Positions 8,790-17,248 of a stretch of 64,000 bases of DNA are shown here, piece after piece. This stretch comes from Bacteroidia bacterium (GTDB lineage Bacteria; Bacteroidota; Bacteroidia; J057; JAIXKT01): assembly GCA_026932145.1 (NCBI GenBank), contig JAIXKT010000007.1:155436-219435 (forward strand), read 5' to 3'. The notes below the pieces were generated by a model that saw only the letters and a program-made list of their open reading frames with translations, was not told where the DNA came from and did no database searches. The position numbers were made by a program, and so were the translations under genes. The first letter of the stretch is position 1; each line of letters starts with the position of its first letter.

Positions 8790-11783
8790 ATGAAGCGAGC
8801 TAAGCTATTTGGTTATCTTTTCTTGTTTATTTGGAAACTGATTCAGTCTGCGTTAATTGCTGATTGTCAGGGAGTAACAACATTTCCGCCAGTTGGAGTC
8901 CATGAGAAAAATCCTACCCAAATTGCCTTTTTGAATGCTACCATTGTCGTTTCTCCCAACCAACGCCTTACCAATGCTACACTATGGGTTGAAAATGGTA
9001 TTATTAAAGCTGTAGGAAGTAAAATTCCTATTCCATCCTCTGTTTACACCGTAGATTTAAAAGGCCGTTGGATATTTCCGGCTTTTATAGAACCCTATTA
9101 TCCCGTTGGTAATTCAGATGCTAAACCAGCAGATATTAAGCCCCCTAAATATTGGAATCCGGCAGTAAGCCCTGAAAATAAAGTTATTAACTATCTTTCT
9201 AAGGCGTTTCCGGCAATTTATGATTTACGAAAAAATGGTTTTGGGGCTGCCCATTGTGTACCTGATGATGGAATATTTCGAGGAAACGGCTGTTTTGTAT
9301 TGCTGCAAGACGGCCTAACGAATAGCCAAGTATTAAAACCAGAATGTAGCCAAAATCTATCTTTCAATAAAGGAAAATCTCCCGAAGACTATCCCGGCTC
9401 CTTAATGGGAGCTATCGCGCTGATGAGGCAAACATTTTTAGATGCCTCTTGGTATCGAGATACTTGGAAAGTTTATCAAAACAACCCGAAACTTCCTAAG
9501 CCGGAGTTTAACCTTAGTTTGCAGCAATTACAGGAGTTTATGGCTGGAACAAACCCGTATGTTTTTCAAGCCCAAAACACCTTAGAAATGCTGCGTATGG
9601 CTAAGATATCCCAAGAATTTGACCTAAAAAAACTCATCTGCGTTGGTACTCCCTTTGACTATGAATGGGCAAAACCCATTTCAGCGACCAAAATGGCCTG
9701 CATCTTACCGATGAACACCCCTAAGCCAATCTATGCAGATAATCCCTTAGATTATCTAAATGTAAGCCTTGGCCAGCTGCGCAGGTGGGAGCAATCTCCC
9801 AAAAATCCCGTTTATCTATTAGCACAAGATATTTCTATATCATTTACAACCAATCAATTAGATAAAGAAACCACATTTTGGAAACAGTTATATAAGTTTT
9901 TGGAATACGGCCTTACAGAGGAGCAAGCATTAGCCGCTCTTACAACACAGCCAGCCCGTTGGTTCGGGGTAGAAAAACAATTAGGCACCATAGAAGCCGG
10001 AAAAATAGCTAACTTCATAATCACCTCCGGTAATATCTTTTACCAAAATGCTACTATCTTGGAAACTTGGGTGCAGGGAAACCAAACAATAATTCAATCT
10101 GTGCCTTCCATAGACCCAAGAGGTACTTATGTAGCGATACTTGGCAATAGTAACGTAAGTTTAACGATTAGCGGAACGTTATCAGAGCCAAAAGCAGAAA
10201 TAGAGCAAGCAGGAAATAAATACAAAACTAAAATCACATGGCAAAACCCAACCTTAAAAATCGAATCTGATGACTTTCCTGACCGCTTGAACCTTGCGTT
10301 AAGCCCTGAAGTAAACGGATTAGTTGGCGTTCGTTATATCCAAACCAAGCCTTCACCAATATCTTTTACCAAACAAAAAAGTTTTCAAGATACTTTACTA
10401 AAGCCGGTAACGGTAATTCCTAACGCAGTTTCTTCACCCATCACATTTCCCAACAAAGCTTATGGACGCACGGTGTATCCGCTTTCGGAATCCCTTTTGT
10501 TCAAAAATGCAACAGTTTGGTCAAATACCGAAAAAGGTATTTTAACCGAAACAGATGTTTTTATTGCACAGGGAAAAATTCAAAAAGTGGGGAAAAACTT
10601 ATCCATTCCGGGAGCCAAAGTCGTTGAGGCTTCGGGAAAACATTTAACTAACGGTATTATAGATGAACATTCACATATTGCAATTACCGGCGGGGTTAAT
10701 GAAGGCACTCAATCCGTTACAGCAGAAGTACGTATCGGAGATGTGATAGACCCAACCGATATAAATATTTACCGGCAGCTTTCGGGAGGCGTAACTACCT
10801 CGCAATTATTACACGGGTCAGCAAACTGTATCGGCGGGCAGGCCGCTTTGGTAAAACTACGATGGGGCAAAACACCGGAAGAATACAAAATAGAGCAAGC
10901 ACCATTATTCATCAAATTTGCCTTAGGCGAAAATGTAAAACAAAGTAACTGGGGAGATAAATATAGTGTTCGCTATCCGCAAACCCGGCTTGGAGTAGAG
11001 CAAATATTTCGAGATGCATTCCAAACAGCCAAAGAATACGAAAAAAACTTACTCTCTAATAATACCTTAAACAGCTATCCTGTACGTAGAGATTTAGAAC
11101 TCGATGCCATCGTCGAAATTTTACAAAAAAAGAGATTTATAACCTGCCATTCTTATGTGCAATCTGAAATCCTAACCCTGATGCGAGTAGCTGAATCATT
11201 TGGTTTTCAGGTAAATACATTTACCCACATCTTAGAAGGCTATAAAATAGCAAATGAAATGAAAAAACATGGCGTAAATGCCTCTACTTTTTCAGATTGG
11301 TGGGCATATAAATATGAAGTTATTGATGCTATTCCACAAAATGCCGCTTTACTTTTGCGTAAAGGAATCGCAACGGCTATCAACTCTGATGACCCTGAAA
11401 TGGGCAGAAGACTTAACCAAGAAGCCGCTAAGAGTATAAAATATGCAGGATTATCAAAAGAAGAAAGCTGGAAAATGGTAACGTATTATCCTGCTAAAAT
11501 GTTGCATTTGGATAATAAATTGGGCACGATAGAACCCGGAAAAGATGCCGATTTGGTCATTTGGAGCCAAGAACCGCTCAGTATTTATGCCATAGCAGAA
11601 CAAACCTATGTGGACGGTGCCTTGTTATATGATGCACAAGAGAGCCGTAAGCAAAGTGATGCTATTGAGCAAGAACGCATTCAATTGATAGAGAAGATGC
11701 GAAAATCTGCCCAAACAAATGGTAGCACATTGCCTACCGAAGAGATAAAAGAAGAATATTCCTGCGGCGGGCATGGCCATTAA
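8790..11783 (+). CDS. Exported double amidohydrolase-family protein
   Basis: 997 residues from ATG 8790, with a hydrophobic N-terminus (KRAKLFGYLFLFIWKLIQSALIA) as export signal. It holds two amidohydrolase-like halves. The N-terminal half has the beta-sandwich start (FLNATIVVSPNQRL) but no HxH metal motif after it (FIEPYYPVG instead), so it looks non-catalytic. The C-terminal half (from about residue 570) has the metal-binding HxH at 627/629 (DEHSHIA), further His at CHSY and FTHILEG, and INSDDPEM near the end, as in imidazolonepropionase-like hydrolases. The substrate cannot be told from sequence; peptides or cyclic amides are possible. The C-terminus ends in a Cys/His-rich tail (SCGGHGH). 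dprA overlaps its 3' end by 11 bases. Confidence 0.8.
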   Translation: MKRAKLFGYLFLFIWKLIQSALIADCQGVTTFPPVGVHEKNPTQIAFLNATIVVSPNQRLTNATLWVENGIIKAVGSKIPIPSSVYTVDLKGRWIFPAFIEPYYPVGNSDAKPADIKPPKYWNPAVSPENKVINYLSKAFPAIYDLRKNGFGAAHCVPDDGIFRGNGCFVLLQDGLTNSQVLKPECSQNLSFNKGKSPEDYPGSLMGAIALMRQTFLDASWYRDTWKVYQNNPKLPKPEFNLSLQQLQEFMAGTNPYVFQAQNTLEMLRMAKISQEFDLKKLICVGTPFDYEWAKPISATKMACILPMNTPKPIYADNPLDYLNVSLGQLRRWEQSPKNPVYLLAQDISISFTTNQLDKETTFWKQLYKFLEYGLTEEQALAALTTQPARWFGVEKQLGTIEAGKIANFIITSGNIFYQNATILETWVQGNQTIIQSVPSIDPRGTYVAILGNSNVSLTISGTLSEPKAEIEQAGNKYKTKITWQNPTLKIESDDFPDRLNLALSPEVNGLVGVRYIQTKPSPISFTKQKSFQDTLLKPVTVIPNAVSSPITFPNKAYGRTVYPLSESLLFKNATVWSNTEKGILTETDVFIAQGKIQKVGKNLSIPGAKVVEASGKHLTNGIIDEHSHIAITGGVNEGTQSVTAEVRIGDVIDPTDINIYRQLSGGVTTSQLLHGSANCIGGQAALVKLRWGKTPEEYKIEQAPLFIKFALGENVKQSNWGDKYSVRYPQTRLGVEQIFRDAFQTAKEYEKNLLSNNTLNSYPVRRDLELDAIVEILQKKRFITCHSYVQSEILTLMRVAESFGFQVNTFTHILEGYKIANEMKKHGVNASTFSDWWAYKYEVIDAIPQNAALLLRKGIATAINSDDPEMGRRLNQEAAKSIKYAGLSKEESWKMVTYYPAKMLHLDNKLGTIEPGKDADLVIWSQEPLSIYAIAEQTYVDGALLYDAQESRKQSDAIEQERIQLIEKMRKSAQTNGSTLPTEEIKEEYSCGGHGH

Positions 11784-12885
11784 AACAGAAAACGAAGATG
11801 AGTTAATACATTTAATTGCGTTAAAGGCAGTTAGTGGACTTGGGCCTATTCTTTGCCGAAACTTAGTGGCCTATTGCGGCAGTGCCAAAAATGTATTCTC
11901 AAAAAATAAATCCCAGCTTGAAAAAATTCCCGGAATAGGAAATAATACTGCCCACGCAATTAGAAATGCTACCCAAAATATAGCTCAAGCTGAAATAGAA
12001 CTCTCTTATTATCAAAAAAATAATATCAGTGTTATCCCTTATTTTGATACTCGTTTTCCTACAAATCTTAAAGAAATACCGGATAGCCCCGTTGTTTTGT
12101 ACATTCAGGGAGAGACAAAATTCAATGACCAAATCTTTGTGTCTATTGTGGGAACAAGAACCCCAACTGAATATGGGAGAAAGCAAGCCGCTCGTTTCAC
12201 AGAATGTTTGTCGGCTGCTAACATAAATATAGTCAGTGGATTAGCTTTTGGCATTGATGCAGAAGCTCATAAAACTGCGTTAGCAAATAATGCTTTAACC
12301 ACCGCTGTTATAGCACACGGCTTAGATAGAATTTATCCGCAACAGCATAAACAATTAGCCCAAAAAATTATAGATAGTGGCGGCAGCATTATTTCGGAAT
12401 ATCCTGTTTATACCAAACCGGAACCTGTATTTTTTCCCGCCAGAAACCGTATCATAGCTGGCCTGTCAATAGCCGTAATTGTCGTTGAAGCTGCCCACAA
12501 GGGAGGTGCTTTAATTACTGCCCGATTGGCTTTTGACTATGACAGAGATGTTTATGCCGTACCCGGCAATCTTGGAAACAAAACATCCGAAGGTTGTAAC
12601 GCCTTGATACAAAAAAATATAGCTAAAATTATCATTAATCCGGAAGACTTACTCACGGAGATAATGCCGGTTATTAATTCGCCTAAGCCTAAAATTGCCA
12701 CTTCGTTGCTACTTACCCAAGAGCAGCAAATAGTCTTGAATGTATTAGCAGACCAAACCTTAGCCTTAGATAAATTGCACGATCTCACTCAAATTTCTAT
12801 TGGAAATTTGATCTCAATTATGTTAGAATTAGAATTTAGTGGACTTGTGAAGCAATTACCAGGTCGTCTTTTTGTGAAAATATAG
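11773..12885 (+). CDS. dprA: DNA-processing protein DprA
   Basis: 370 residues. DprA loads RecA onto incoming single-stranded DNA during natural transformation; it acts in the cytoplasm. Helix-hairpin-helix motifs are at the N-terminus (LEKIPGIGNNTAHAIR). The Rossmann-like DprA core follows, with VGTRTPTEYGR, NIVSGLAFGIDAEAH, YPVYTKPEPVFFPARNR and EAAHKGGALITARLA. A short winged-helix-like C-terminal domain (LDKLHDLTQISIGNLISIMLE) ends the protein. Length is normal for the family. It overlaps the amidohydrolase gene by 11 bases, so the two are probably cotranscribed although functionally unrelated. No other competence gene is adjacent. Confidence 0.93.
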   Translation: MAIKTENEDELIHLIALKAVSGLGPILCRNLVAYCGSAKNVFSKNKSQLEKIPGIGNNTAHAIRNATQNIAQAEIELSYYQKNNISVIPYFDTRFPTNLKEIPDSPVVLYIQGETKFNDQIFVSIVGTRTPTEYGRKQAARFTECLSAANINIVSGLAFGIDAEAHKTALANNALTTAVIAHGLDRIYPQQHKQLAQKIIDSGGSIISEYPVYTKPEPVFFPARNRIIAGLSIAVIVVEAAHKGGALITARLAFDYDRDVYAVPGNLGNKTSEGCNALIQKNIAKIIINPEDLLTEIMPVINSPKPKIATSLLLTQEQQIVLNVLADQTLALDKLHDLTQISIGNLISIMLELEFSGLVKQLPGRLFVKI

Positions 12886-12888
12886 TAG

Positions 12889-13572
12889 TTATTCAGGGAT
12901 AACTTCGGGTATTATTTTCAATTTCTTACAGGTTTTAGATACACATTTTTGGGTGATTTTTCGCAATGGTAGTGTCAATAATGCAGATCCGGAACCTACT
13001 AAAATACCGGTAATAACATCCCCCGGATAGTGAACTCCTAAATAGTTTCTTGTATAAGATATTAACAAACAACCACTTATTGATATAGCACACCAATACC
13101 AAGGTTTTTTTTCAAGAATAATCATCGTAGCCAAAGAACTGGCAATAGCAGCGTGCCCTGAAGGAAATGAAAATCCAGTTTTATGGAAAGGTACAGAAAA
13201 AATGGCAGGATCGGGCCGTTCTCTGCGAAAAGTATTTTTGAGTAAAAAAATTGAACTAAAAGCTATTCCCGTAGCTAAGGTACGTGTTGCTCCTTGCGTG
13301 ATTTTGTTTAAGTCTTTGTGAATAACCCCATCAACAACCGGCCAGATATTTAAGACGGCTGTTAAGGGGTAAATACTCTGTGAAGCCCCCCAAACGAATT
13401 TATCCTGCATCGTATTTGTACCGGCTTTATTTAATTGTTTAAGCAAATTTATTTCCCATTCTGCTGGTTTATGTTGCGCAAACAAATAGCTTGAAATCAA
13501 TAATTTAGATAATAAAAAATAGATAAAAAAGAAAGTTCTTAGGTTCATTTTGGGAATAGAAAGTGTTTGCAT
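12889..13572 (-). CDS. PAP2-superfamily membrane phosphatase
   Basis: 227 residues from the ATG at 13570-13572, chosen because a TATTTTTG box lies nine bases upstream and because this start leads straight into a signal peptide or first membrane helix (FFFIYFLLSKLLISSYLFAQ). The reading frame could extend to 13689 but that would cross the upstream hairpin. The three PAP2 motifs are present: KNTFRRERP, PSGHAA and TRNYLGVHYPGDV (Thr replaces the common Ser). The family removes phosphate from lipid pyrophosphates such as undecaprenyl pyrophosphate or from phosphatidate; which one is not decidable here. Convergent with dprA, three bases apart. Confidence 0.88.
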   Translation of the reverse strand: MQTLSIPKMNLRTFFFIYFLLSKLLISSYLFAQHKPAEWEINLLKQLNKAGTNTMQDKFVWGASQSIYPLTAVLNIWPVVDGVIHKDLNKITQGATRTLATGIAFSSIFLLKNTFRRERPDPAIFSVPFHKTGFSFPSGHAAIASSLATMIILEKKPWYWCAISISGCLLISYTRNYLGVHYPGDVITGILVGSGSALLTLPLRKITQKCVSKTCKKLKIIPEVIPE

Positions 13573-13581
13573 AATAATTCC

Positions 13582-13589
13582 CAAAAATA
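13582..13589 (-). promoter_or_regulatory. TAnnTTTG -7 box (TATTTTTG) for the PAP2 gene
   Basis: Minus-strand TATTTTTG, seen on the plus strand as CAAAAATA. It is an exact consensus match nine bases before the chosen ATG, placed after the hairpin that ends the preceding gene. Confidence 0.55.
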
Positions 13590-13663
13590 TGTTTTTAAAG
13601 GCTAATATTCTATTTAAGAGAACGTTATTTTTTAGGGTGTACCAAAACTGGCAGTTTGAGATT

Positions 13664-13716
13664 GGCTTATAAAAAGACAAAGCAACCAATTTGGTTGCTT
13701 TGTCTTTTTATAAGCC
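13664..13716 (-). terminator. 26-bp perfect inverted repeat, intrinsic-terminator-like
   Basis: Arms 13664-13689 and 13691-13716 are perfect reverse complements around a single base. The stem includes the core AAAGCAACC/GGTTGCTTT flanked by A and T tracts, so transcripts from either strand end in a U-rich run. It sits 12 bases past the stop of the TonB-C-like gene and before the PAP2 promoter. Confidence 0.8.
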
Positions 13717-13727
13717 TTAAATTCCTA

Positions 13728-14903
13728 TTAATGGTCTCCTGAGCCTTCCGGAGTGTAGTTATATTGAGAGTTTTCAGCTTGCCCAGTGTTAAAATAACGA
13801 GGGGCGTTGTTAAATGCATCTGTATCAAATCCTTTTCCAGTACAATCTATATCGGTTTTAAATTCTAATAAGAAGCTCCGCTTAAATCGGGTAGAAGGTG
13901 TAAATTTCATTCCTTGGACGACTCCGGGTAATACTGTCCGAACTTCATCTGTATTAGCACGGAAAATTCTATAATTAACGACTGCACCAGATGCATCAAG
14001 CGTAAGTTCTGTTAGCGTTTGTGCAAGGCCGCAGATTCCAGCTTTCCGTAGTGAGGATTTAACATAAATCATCATTGCTTGCTCACCTCCACTATATTGT
14101 GGGTTATCAAAACGTGGCCCAGAAGTATTTAAAGTTGTTTTGATATGAGATTCATCCGGTTTTTTATCACCAGTTGAAACATATTTTGGATTGGGTAAGG
14201 CTAAGCTATCTGTATTTGTATTCCCTTTTTTATTATTGGCTTGGGTATTCTTGGTAGTATTAGATGTAGTAGTGGTGGTAGTAGGTGTTGTTGTTGTGGG
14301 TGGGGGAGTTTTCTTTTCATTTTTCTTAGCTGCTTCTTCACGAGCACGTTGCTCTTCACGGGCGCGTTGTTCGGCAGCGATACGCATCTTTTCGGCTTCT
14401 ATACGAGCGCGGTCTTCTGCTTCTTTAATGGCTTGGTTATTTGCGGTATTATCATTTTGAGCAGTAGGAACTGTTCCGCTTGGTAGCGGAATAGGTGTAT
14501 AGGTGTTGTCATCAGGATTTCCTTTGCAAGCAATTAACGGCTTTAACTCAAAATAAACTGCTTTTGTGGTTTTTATTGAGGCAGGATTCCACTTGATTCC
14601 CCGAACAATATCCACTACAGAACTTTTGTAGCAATCATTTTTCCCTGTTAAAGATTTAGCCGTTAAAACTGTGCCACTCGGGTCTATTTTTACTTCTAAG
14701 TAGATAGCATCATTTCCGCAGCACTTAGATTTCGTTTCTAACTGTTCATAAATATATTGTTGAACAGTGTGTTTTCCATCATCAAAAATAAATGTGGTTG
14801 GGTCAGCCTGTACTTTGGTTACGTCAAACTGTTGAGCAAAAACAGAAGACGAAGCCACCCCTGATGCAAAAAATCCGAAGAATATTAATGAGTGTAATTT
14901 CAT
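13728..14903 (-). CDS. Periplasmic protein with two TonB-C-like domains joined by a charged helix and a Thr-rich linker
   Basis: 391 residues. A signal peptide ends near ..SSVFAQ. Residues about 60-125 (YLEVKIDPSGTVLTAKSL ... VRGIKWNPAS ... VYFELKPL) and about 285-355 (ELTLDASGAVVNYRIF ... VVQGMKFTPS ... FLLEFKTD) each resemble the C-terminal domain of TonB, with the pattern of a dGxV strand, a w/kFxP turn and a final strand. Each carries Cys pairs. Between them lie an Ala/Glu/Arg-rich predicted coiled coil (about 160-195) and a Thr/Pro/Asn-rich linker. There is no N-terminal membrane anchor beyond the signal peptide and no visible ExbB/ExbD neighbours, so energy transduction is unlikely. A scaffold or adaptor role is my inference. 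Confidence 0.65.
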   Translation of the reverse strand: MKLHSLIFFGFFASGVASSSVFAQQFDVTKVQADPTTFIFDDGKHTVQQYIYEQLETKSKCCGNDAIYLEVKIDPSGTVLTAKSLTGKNDCYKSSVVDIVRGIKWNPASIKTTKAVYFELKPLIACKGNPDDNTYTPIPLPSGTVPTAQNDNTANNQAIKEAEDRARIEAEKMRIAAEQRAREEQRAREEAAKKNEKKTPPPTTTTPTTTTTTSNTTKNTQANNKKGNTNTDSLALPNPKYVSTGDKKPDESHIKTTLNTSGPRFDNPQYSGGEQAMMIYVKSSLRKAGICGLAQTLTELTLDASGAVVNYRIFRANTDEVRTVLPGVVQGMKFTPSTRFKRSFLLEFKTDIDCTGKGFDTDAFNNAPRYFNTGQAENSQYNYTPEGSGDH

Positions 14904-15359
14904 ATACGCTTGAAGATAAGCTATTTCCTAAAAAAATAAATGCTTTTGTAAATTTTGCCAATATTAAACCTTTTTCTAATACGTTGTACTTTTTCTGATA
15001 TTTTTAAAAAAATAATCCTATCTGCCACAACAAAGTACGTAGGCAGTAGCGTTTTTCACCGATAGGTTAAATCTATTTTTAACTTACCTTAATTTGTTTT
15101 TAGATAAAAATTAAGGACACCAGTTACACTATTTTAAGTCACTTTTCTATATTAAAAACCATAACTGAATATAAGTTTTTTAATAATCAAAAAATTATTA
15201 ATTTTTAAAAAATTAATAATCAATTAGATATGAAAAATATAAATAATACATCTAAACTGCATCAAATGAATAGAATAATACTAAAAAAATCTTAATTTTG
15301 CAGTTCATAGTGTACAACTATTAGAAGAATATACAATTTAGAATTTCAATCTCTTATCT
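14904..15359. other. 456-bp divergent intergenic region
   Basis: Very AT-rich. It holds the start regions of the divergent TonB-C-like and beta-barrel genes. A TATCTTCA near-consensus box lies just before the minus-strand gene and TAATTTTG lies on the plus side. A 9-bp inverted repeat (CCTTAATTT/AAATTAAGG) occurs at 15087-15116. I find no open frame with coding character and no RNA gene that I recognise. Confidence 0.6.
15293..15300 (+). promoter_or_regulatory. TAnnTTTG -7 box (TAATTTTG) for the duplicated beta-barrel gene
   Basis: Exact consensus match, giving a 5' leader of about 53 bases before ATG 15360. Confidence 0.55.
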
Positions 15360-16715
15360 ATGAAAAAATACATATTAACATTAATTGCATACTCTGTAAC
15401 TGTTTACGGTGTGGTTGCGCAGCGTATGAACAGCGCACCATTCGTTCAATTTGGTGCAGGAGTAAGCACTTATTTTGGGGACTTACAAAAAGATAACCTA
15501 AGTATGAAGCCCGGCTTTGAATTTGGTATTGGAAAGATGTATCAAAATGGCTTGGGAGTAAAGGCTAATATCTTATTTAGTTCAGCAGATGGTCAAAAAG
15601 ATAATAAATCTTCGGCAGGAGTACTTCGTTCCAAAGAAAGTTTTTATACATCTTTTAATGAGTTTTCTATTCAGGCAAGTAAGACTATATTCCCATTTAA
15701 CCGCTCCACTCATATATCTGATCGTTTTTATGAGAACCTTTCTGTTTATGGGTTCGCCGGAGTAGGTTTAACCCTTTATAGTTCTCGGCACTTAATAGAT
15801 ATAACAGATGCTTCAAAGGTGATTGAAACAAGGACTAATGCTGTAACGCCGGTTATTCCAATAGGTTTAGGCGTTTCATACCGAGTTTATCGCGACTTTT
15901 ATGTTGGTGTAGAAGGCGGAGGGCGCATTCTTTTTACGGATAAATTTGACTCTCGTGAGGGAAAAACCAAAAAGAATGATTTTTACACTTTTTTTAGTTT
16001 AAGTATTGCTAAAACAATACATCCGCAAAAAACCAAATATCATAATTCCGGTAGAGGAGAAAGTTATCTGTTTGGCCAGTTATCAGGCGGCCCGATACAC
16101 TATTTCGGAGATCTAAGAGGCGGAAACTCTAAGTCAGGGTTTAGAACAGGAGTTAGTTTTGCAATCGGATATTTATTTGGAAAAGGATTCTCTATTAAAG
16201 CGAATGCCCTTATCGGCAATATGGGTGCAGAGAAAACAAATTTCAAAAAGGCTATTAATGAGGTTACTACCGAAACTTTTGATAGTAAAATCAATGAATT
16301 TAGCTTAATTGGTTCATGGAGCTTTCTGCGCTTACCACACGCCAGAGTTCCGGGAGCTATCAACAACACCAGTATAGCAATGTATGTATTCGCAGGTATC
16401 GGCGTTCTACAATACGAAACATCGGGATTAGAAATATTTAAAGCTACTAATATTGTTCGTACTACATACGTAAATCAACCTAAGCAAAAAACTACTCCTA
16501 TTGTTCCTGTTGGGCTTGGAGTTCGTTATGGGTTTATTAAGAACCTATACTTGCACGCTGAATTTGGTTATCGTTTTACCCAATCTGATGATTTAGACGC
16601 CAGAGTTGGAAAGACCAAAAAGAATGATTACTATTCTTTCACAAATTTAGGTATCACCTATTTATTTGGTGGATTTCAAAGACGTGGTGGTATGATGAGC
16701 TGCCCACGCTTCTAA
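15360..16715 (+). CDS. Outer-membrane protein with two homologous beta-barrel domains
   Basis: 451 residues. A signal peptide ends near ..YGVVAQ. The protein is an internal duplication: residues about 25-220 and 225-440 share the order of motifs (STYFGDL / IHYFGDL; VIPIGLGVSYRVYRDFYVGVEGG / IVPVGLGVRYGFIKNLYLHAEFG; GKTKKNDFYTF / GKTKKNDYYSF). Each half looks like a small eight-strand-type outer-membrane barrel of the kind common in Bacteroidota. No enzymatic motif is visible. The gene stands alone between its own promoter box and terminator. A structural or adhesion role is possible but not shown. Confidence 0.75.
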   Translation: MKKYILTLIAYSVTVYGVVAQRMNSAPFVQFGAGVSTYFGDLQKDNLSMKPGFEFGIGKMYQNGLGVKANILFSSADGQKDNKSSAGVLRSKESFYTSFNEFSIQASKTIFPFNRSTHISDRFYENLSVYGFAGVGLTLYSSRHLIDITDASKVIETRTNAVTPVIPIGLGVSYRVYRDFYVGVEGGGRILFTDKFDSREGKTKKNDFYTFFSLSIAKTIHPQKTKYHNSGRGESYLFGQLSGGPIHYFGDLRGGNSKSGFRTGVSFAIGYLFGKGFSIKANALIGNMGAEKTNFKKAINEVTTETFDSKINEFSLIGSWSFLRLPHARVPGAINNTSIAMYVFAGIGVLQYETSGLEIFKATNIVRTTYVNQPKQKTTPIVPVGLGVRYGFIKNLYLHAEFGYRFTQSDDLDARVGKTKKNDYYSFTNLGITYLFGGFQRRGGMMSCPRF

Positions 16716-16736
16716 AAATTAATAAGAAACAGTTAG

Positions 16737-16768
16737 AAAGCGAGAGGAATTATTCTTCTCGCTTTTTT
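16737..16768 (+). terminator. Intrinsic terminator after the duplicated barrel gene
   Basis: Stem AAAGCGAG (16737-16744) with CTCGCTTT (16758-16765), extendable by weaker pairs into the loop, followed by a T run. It separates the barrel gene from the RNase P RNA promoter. Confidence 0.75.
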
Positions 16769-16803
16769 ATTTTAAGAATTTTTATGGGAGTATGATTTTT
16801 GGT

Positions 16804-16811
16804 TACATTTG
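16804..16811 (+). promoter_or_regulatory. TAnnTTTG -7 box (TACATTTG) for RNase P RNA
   Basis: Exact consensus match. The next bases lead, six positions later, into the GGGAGG that opens the P1 helix, so it fixes the RNA 5' end near 16817. Confidence 0.65.
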
Positions 16812-16816
16812 CAATT

Positions 16817-17180
16817 GGGAGGATTAGTTGAGGCTGTCGCTGGTGTTTTTTATACGAGAGGAAAGTCCGGGCAACATAGAGCGGCTTGCATCCTAACGGG
16901 ATGGGTCGCCGGAGGTAAGGCCGGCGATACAGAAAGTGCAACAGAAAATATACCGCCTAATGAAAATTAGGTAAGGGTGAAATCGCGGGGTAAGAGCCCA
17001 CGGCATCAAAAGTGCTGGTAAACCTCAAGCGTTGAAAGACCAAATATACCGGCAATAGAGGGCTGCTCGCCCGAGCCGGAGGGTAGGTCGTTAGAGCTGC
17101 TGCGTGAGCAGCAACATAGATAAATGACAGCCACTACAATAGTAGCACAGAACCCGGCTTACCAACTGATACTCCCAGTT
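16817..17180 (+). ncRNA. rnpB: RNase P RNA (bacterial type A)
   Basis: The catalytic RNA that removes tRNA 5' leaders. The diagnostic conserved blocks are present: GAGGAAAGTCCGGGC near 16857-16871 and ACAGAACCCGGCTTA near 17149-17163, with the GGTAAGGGTGAAA and GTAAGAGCCCAC blocks in between. The two ends pair as helix P1 (GGGAGGATTAGTTG with CAACTGATACTCCC, with wobble or mismatch at two places). A run of T follows and should act as terminator. The 3' end is approximate by a few bases. Confidence 0.95.
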
Positions 17181-17248
17181 TTTTTACAATCTTACTAAAT
17201 TATAAAGAATACATAATAGTTAGTTTCTTACATAAAGTCTTCATTTCC

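Noticed and set aside
14191-14486. Plus-strand frames of about 80-90 residues rich in Val/Ser/Cys
   Set aside because: They are antisense to the Thr-rich linker and Ala/Glu/Arg helix of the TonB-C-like gene; the odd composition follows from that.
16750-16941. Short minus-strand frame at the RNase P RNA
   Set aside because: It is antisense to the rnpB promoter and conserved 5' part and has no protein-like features.
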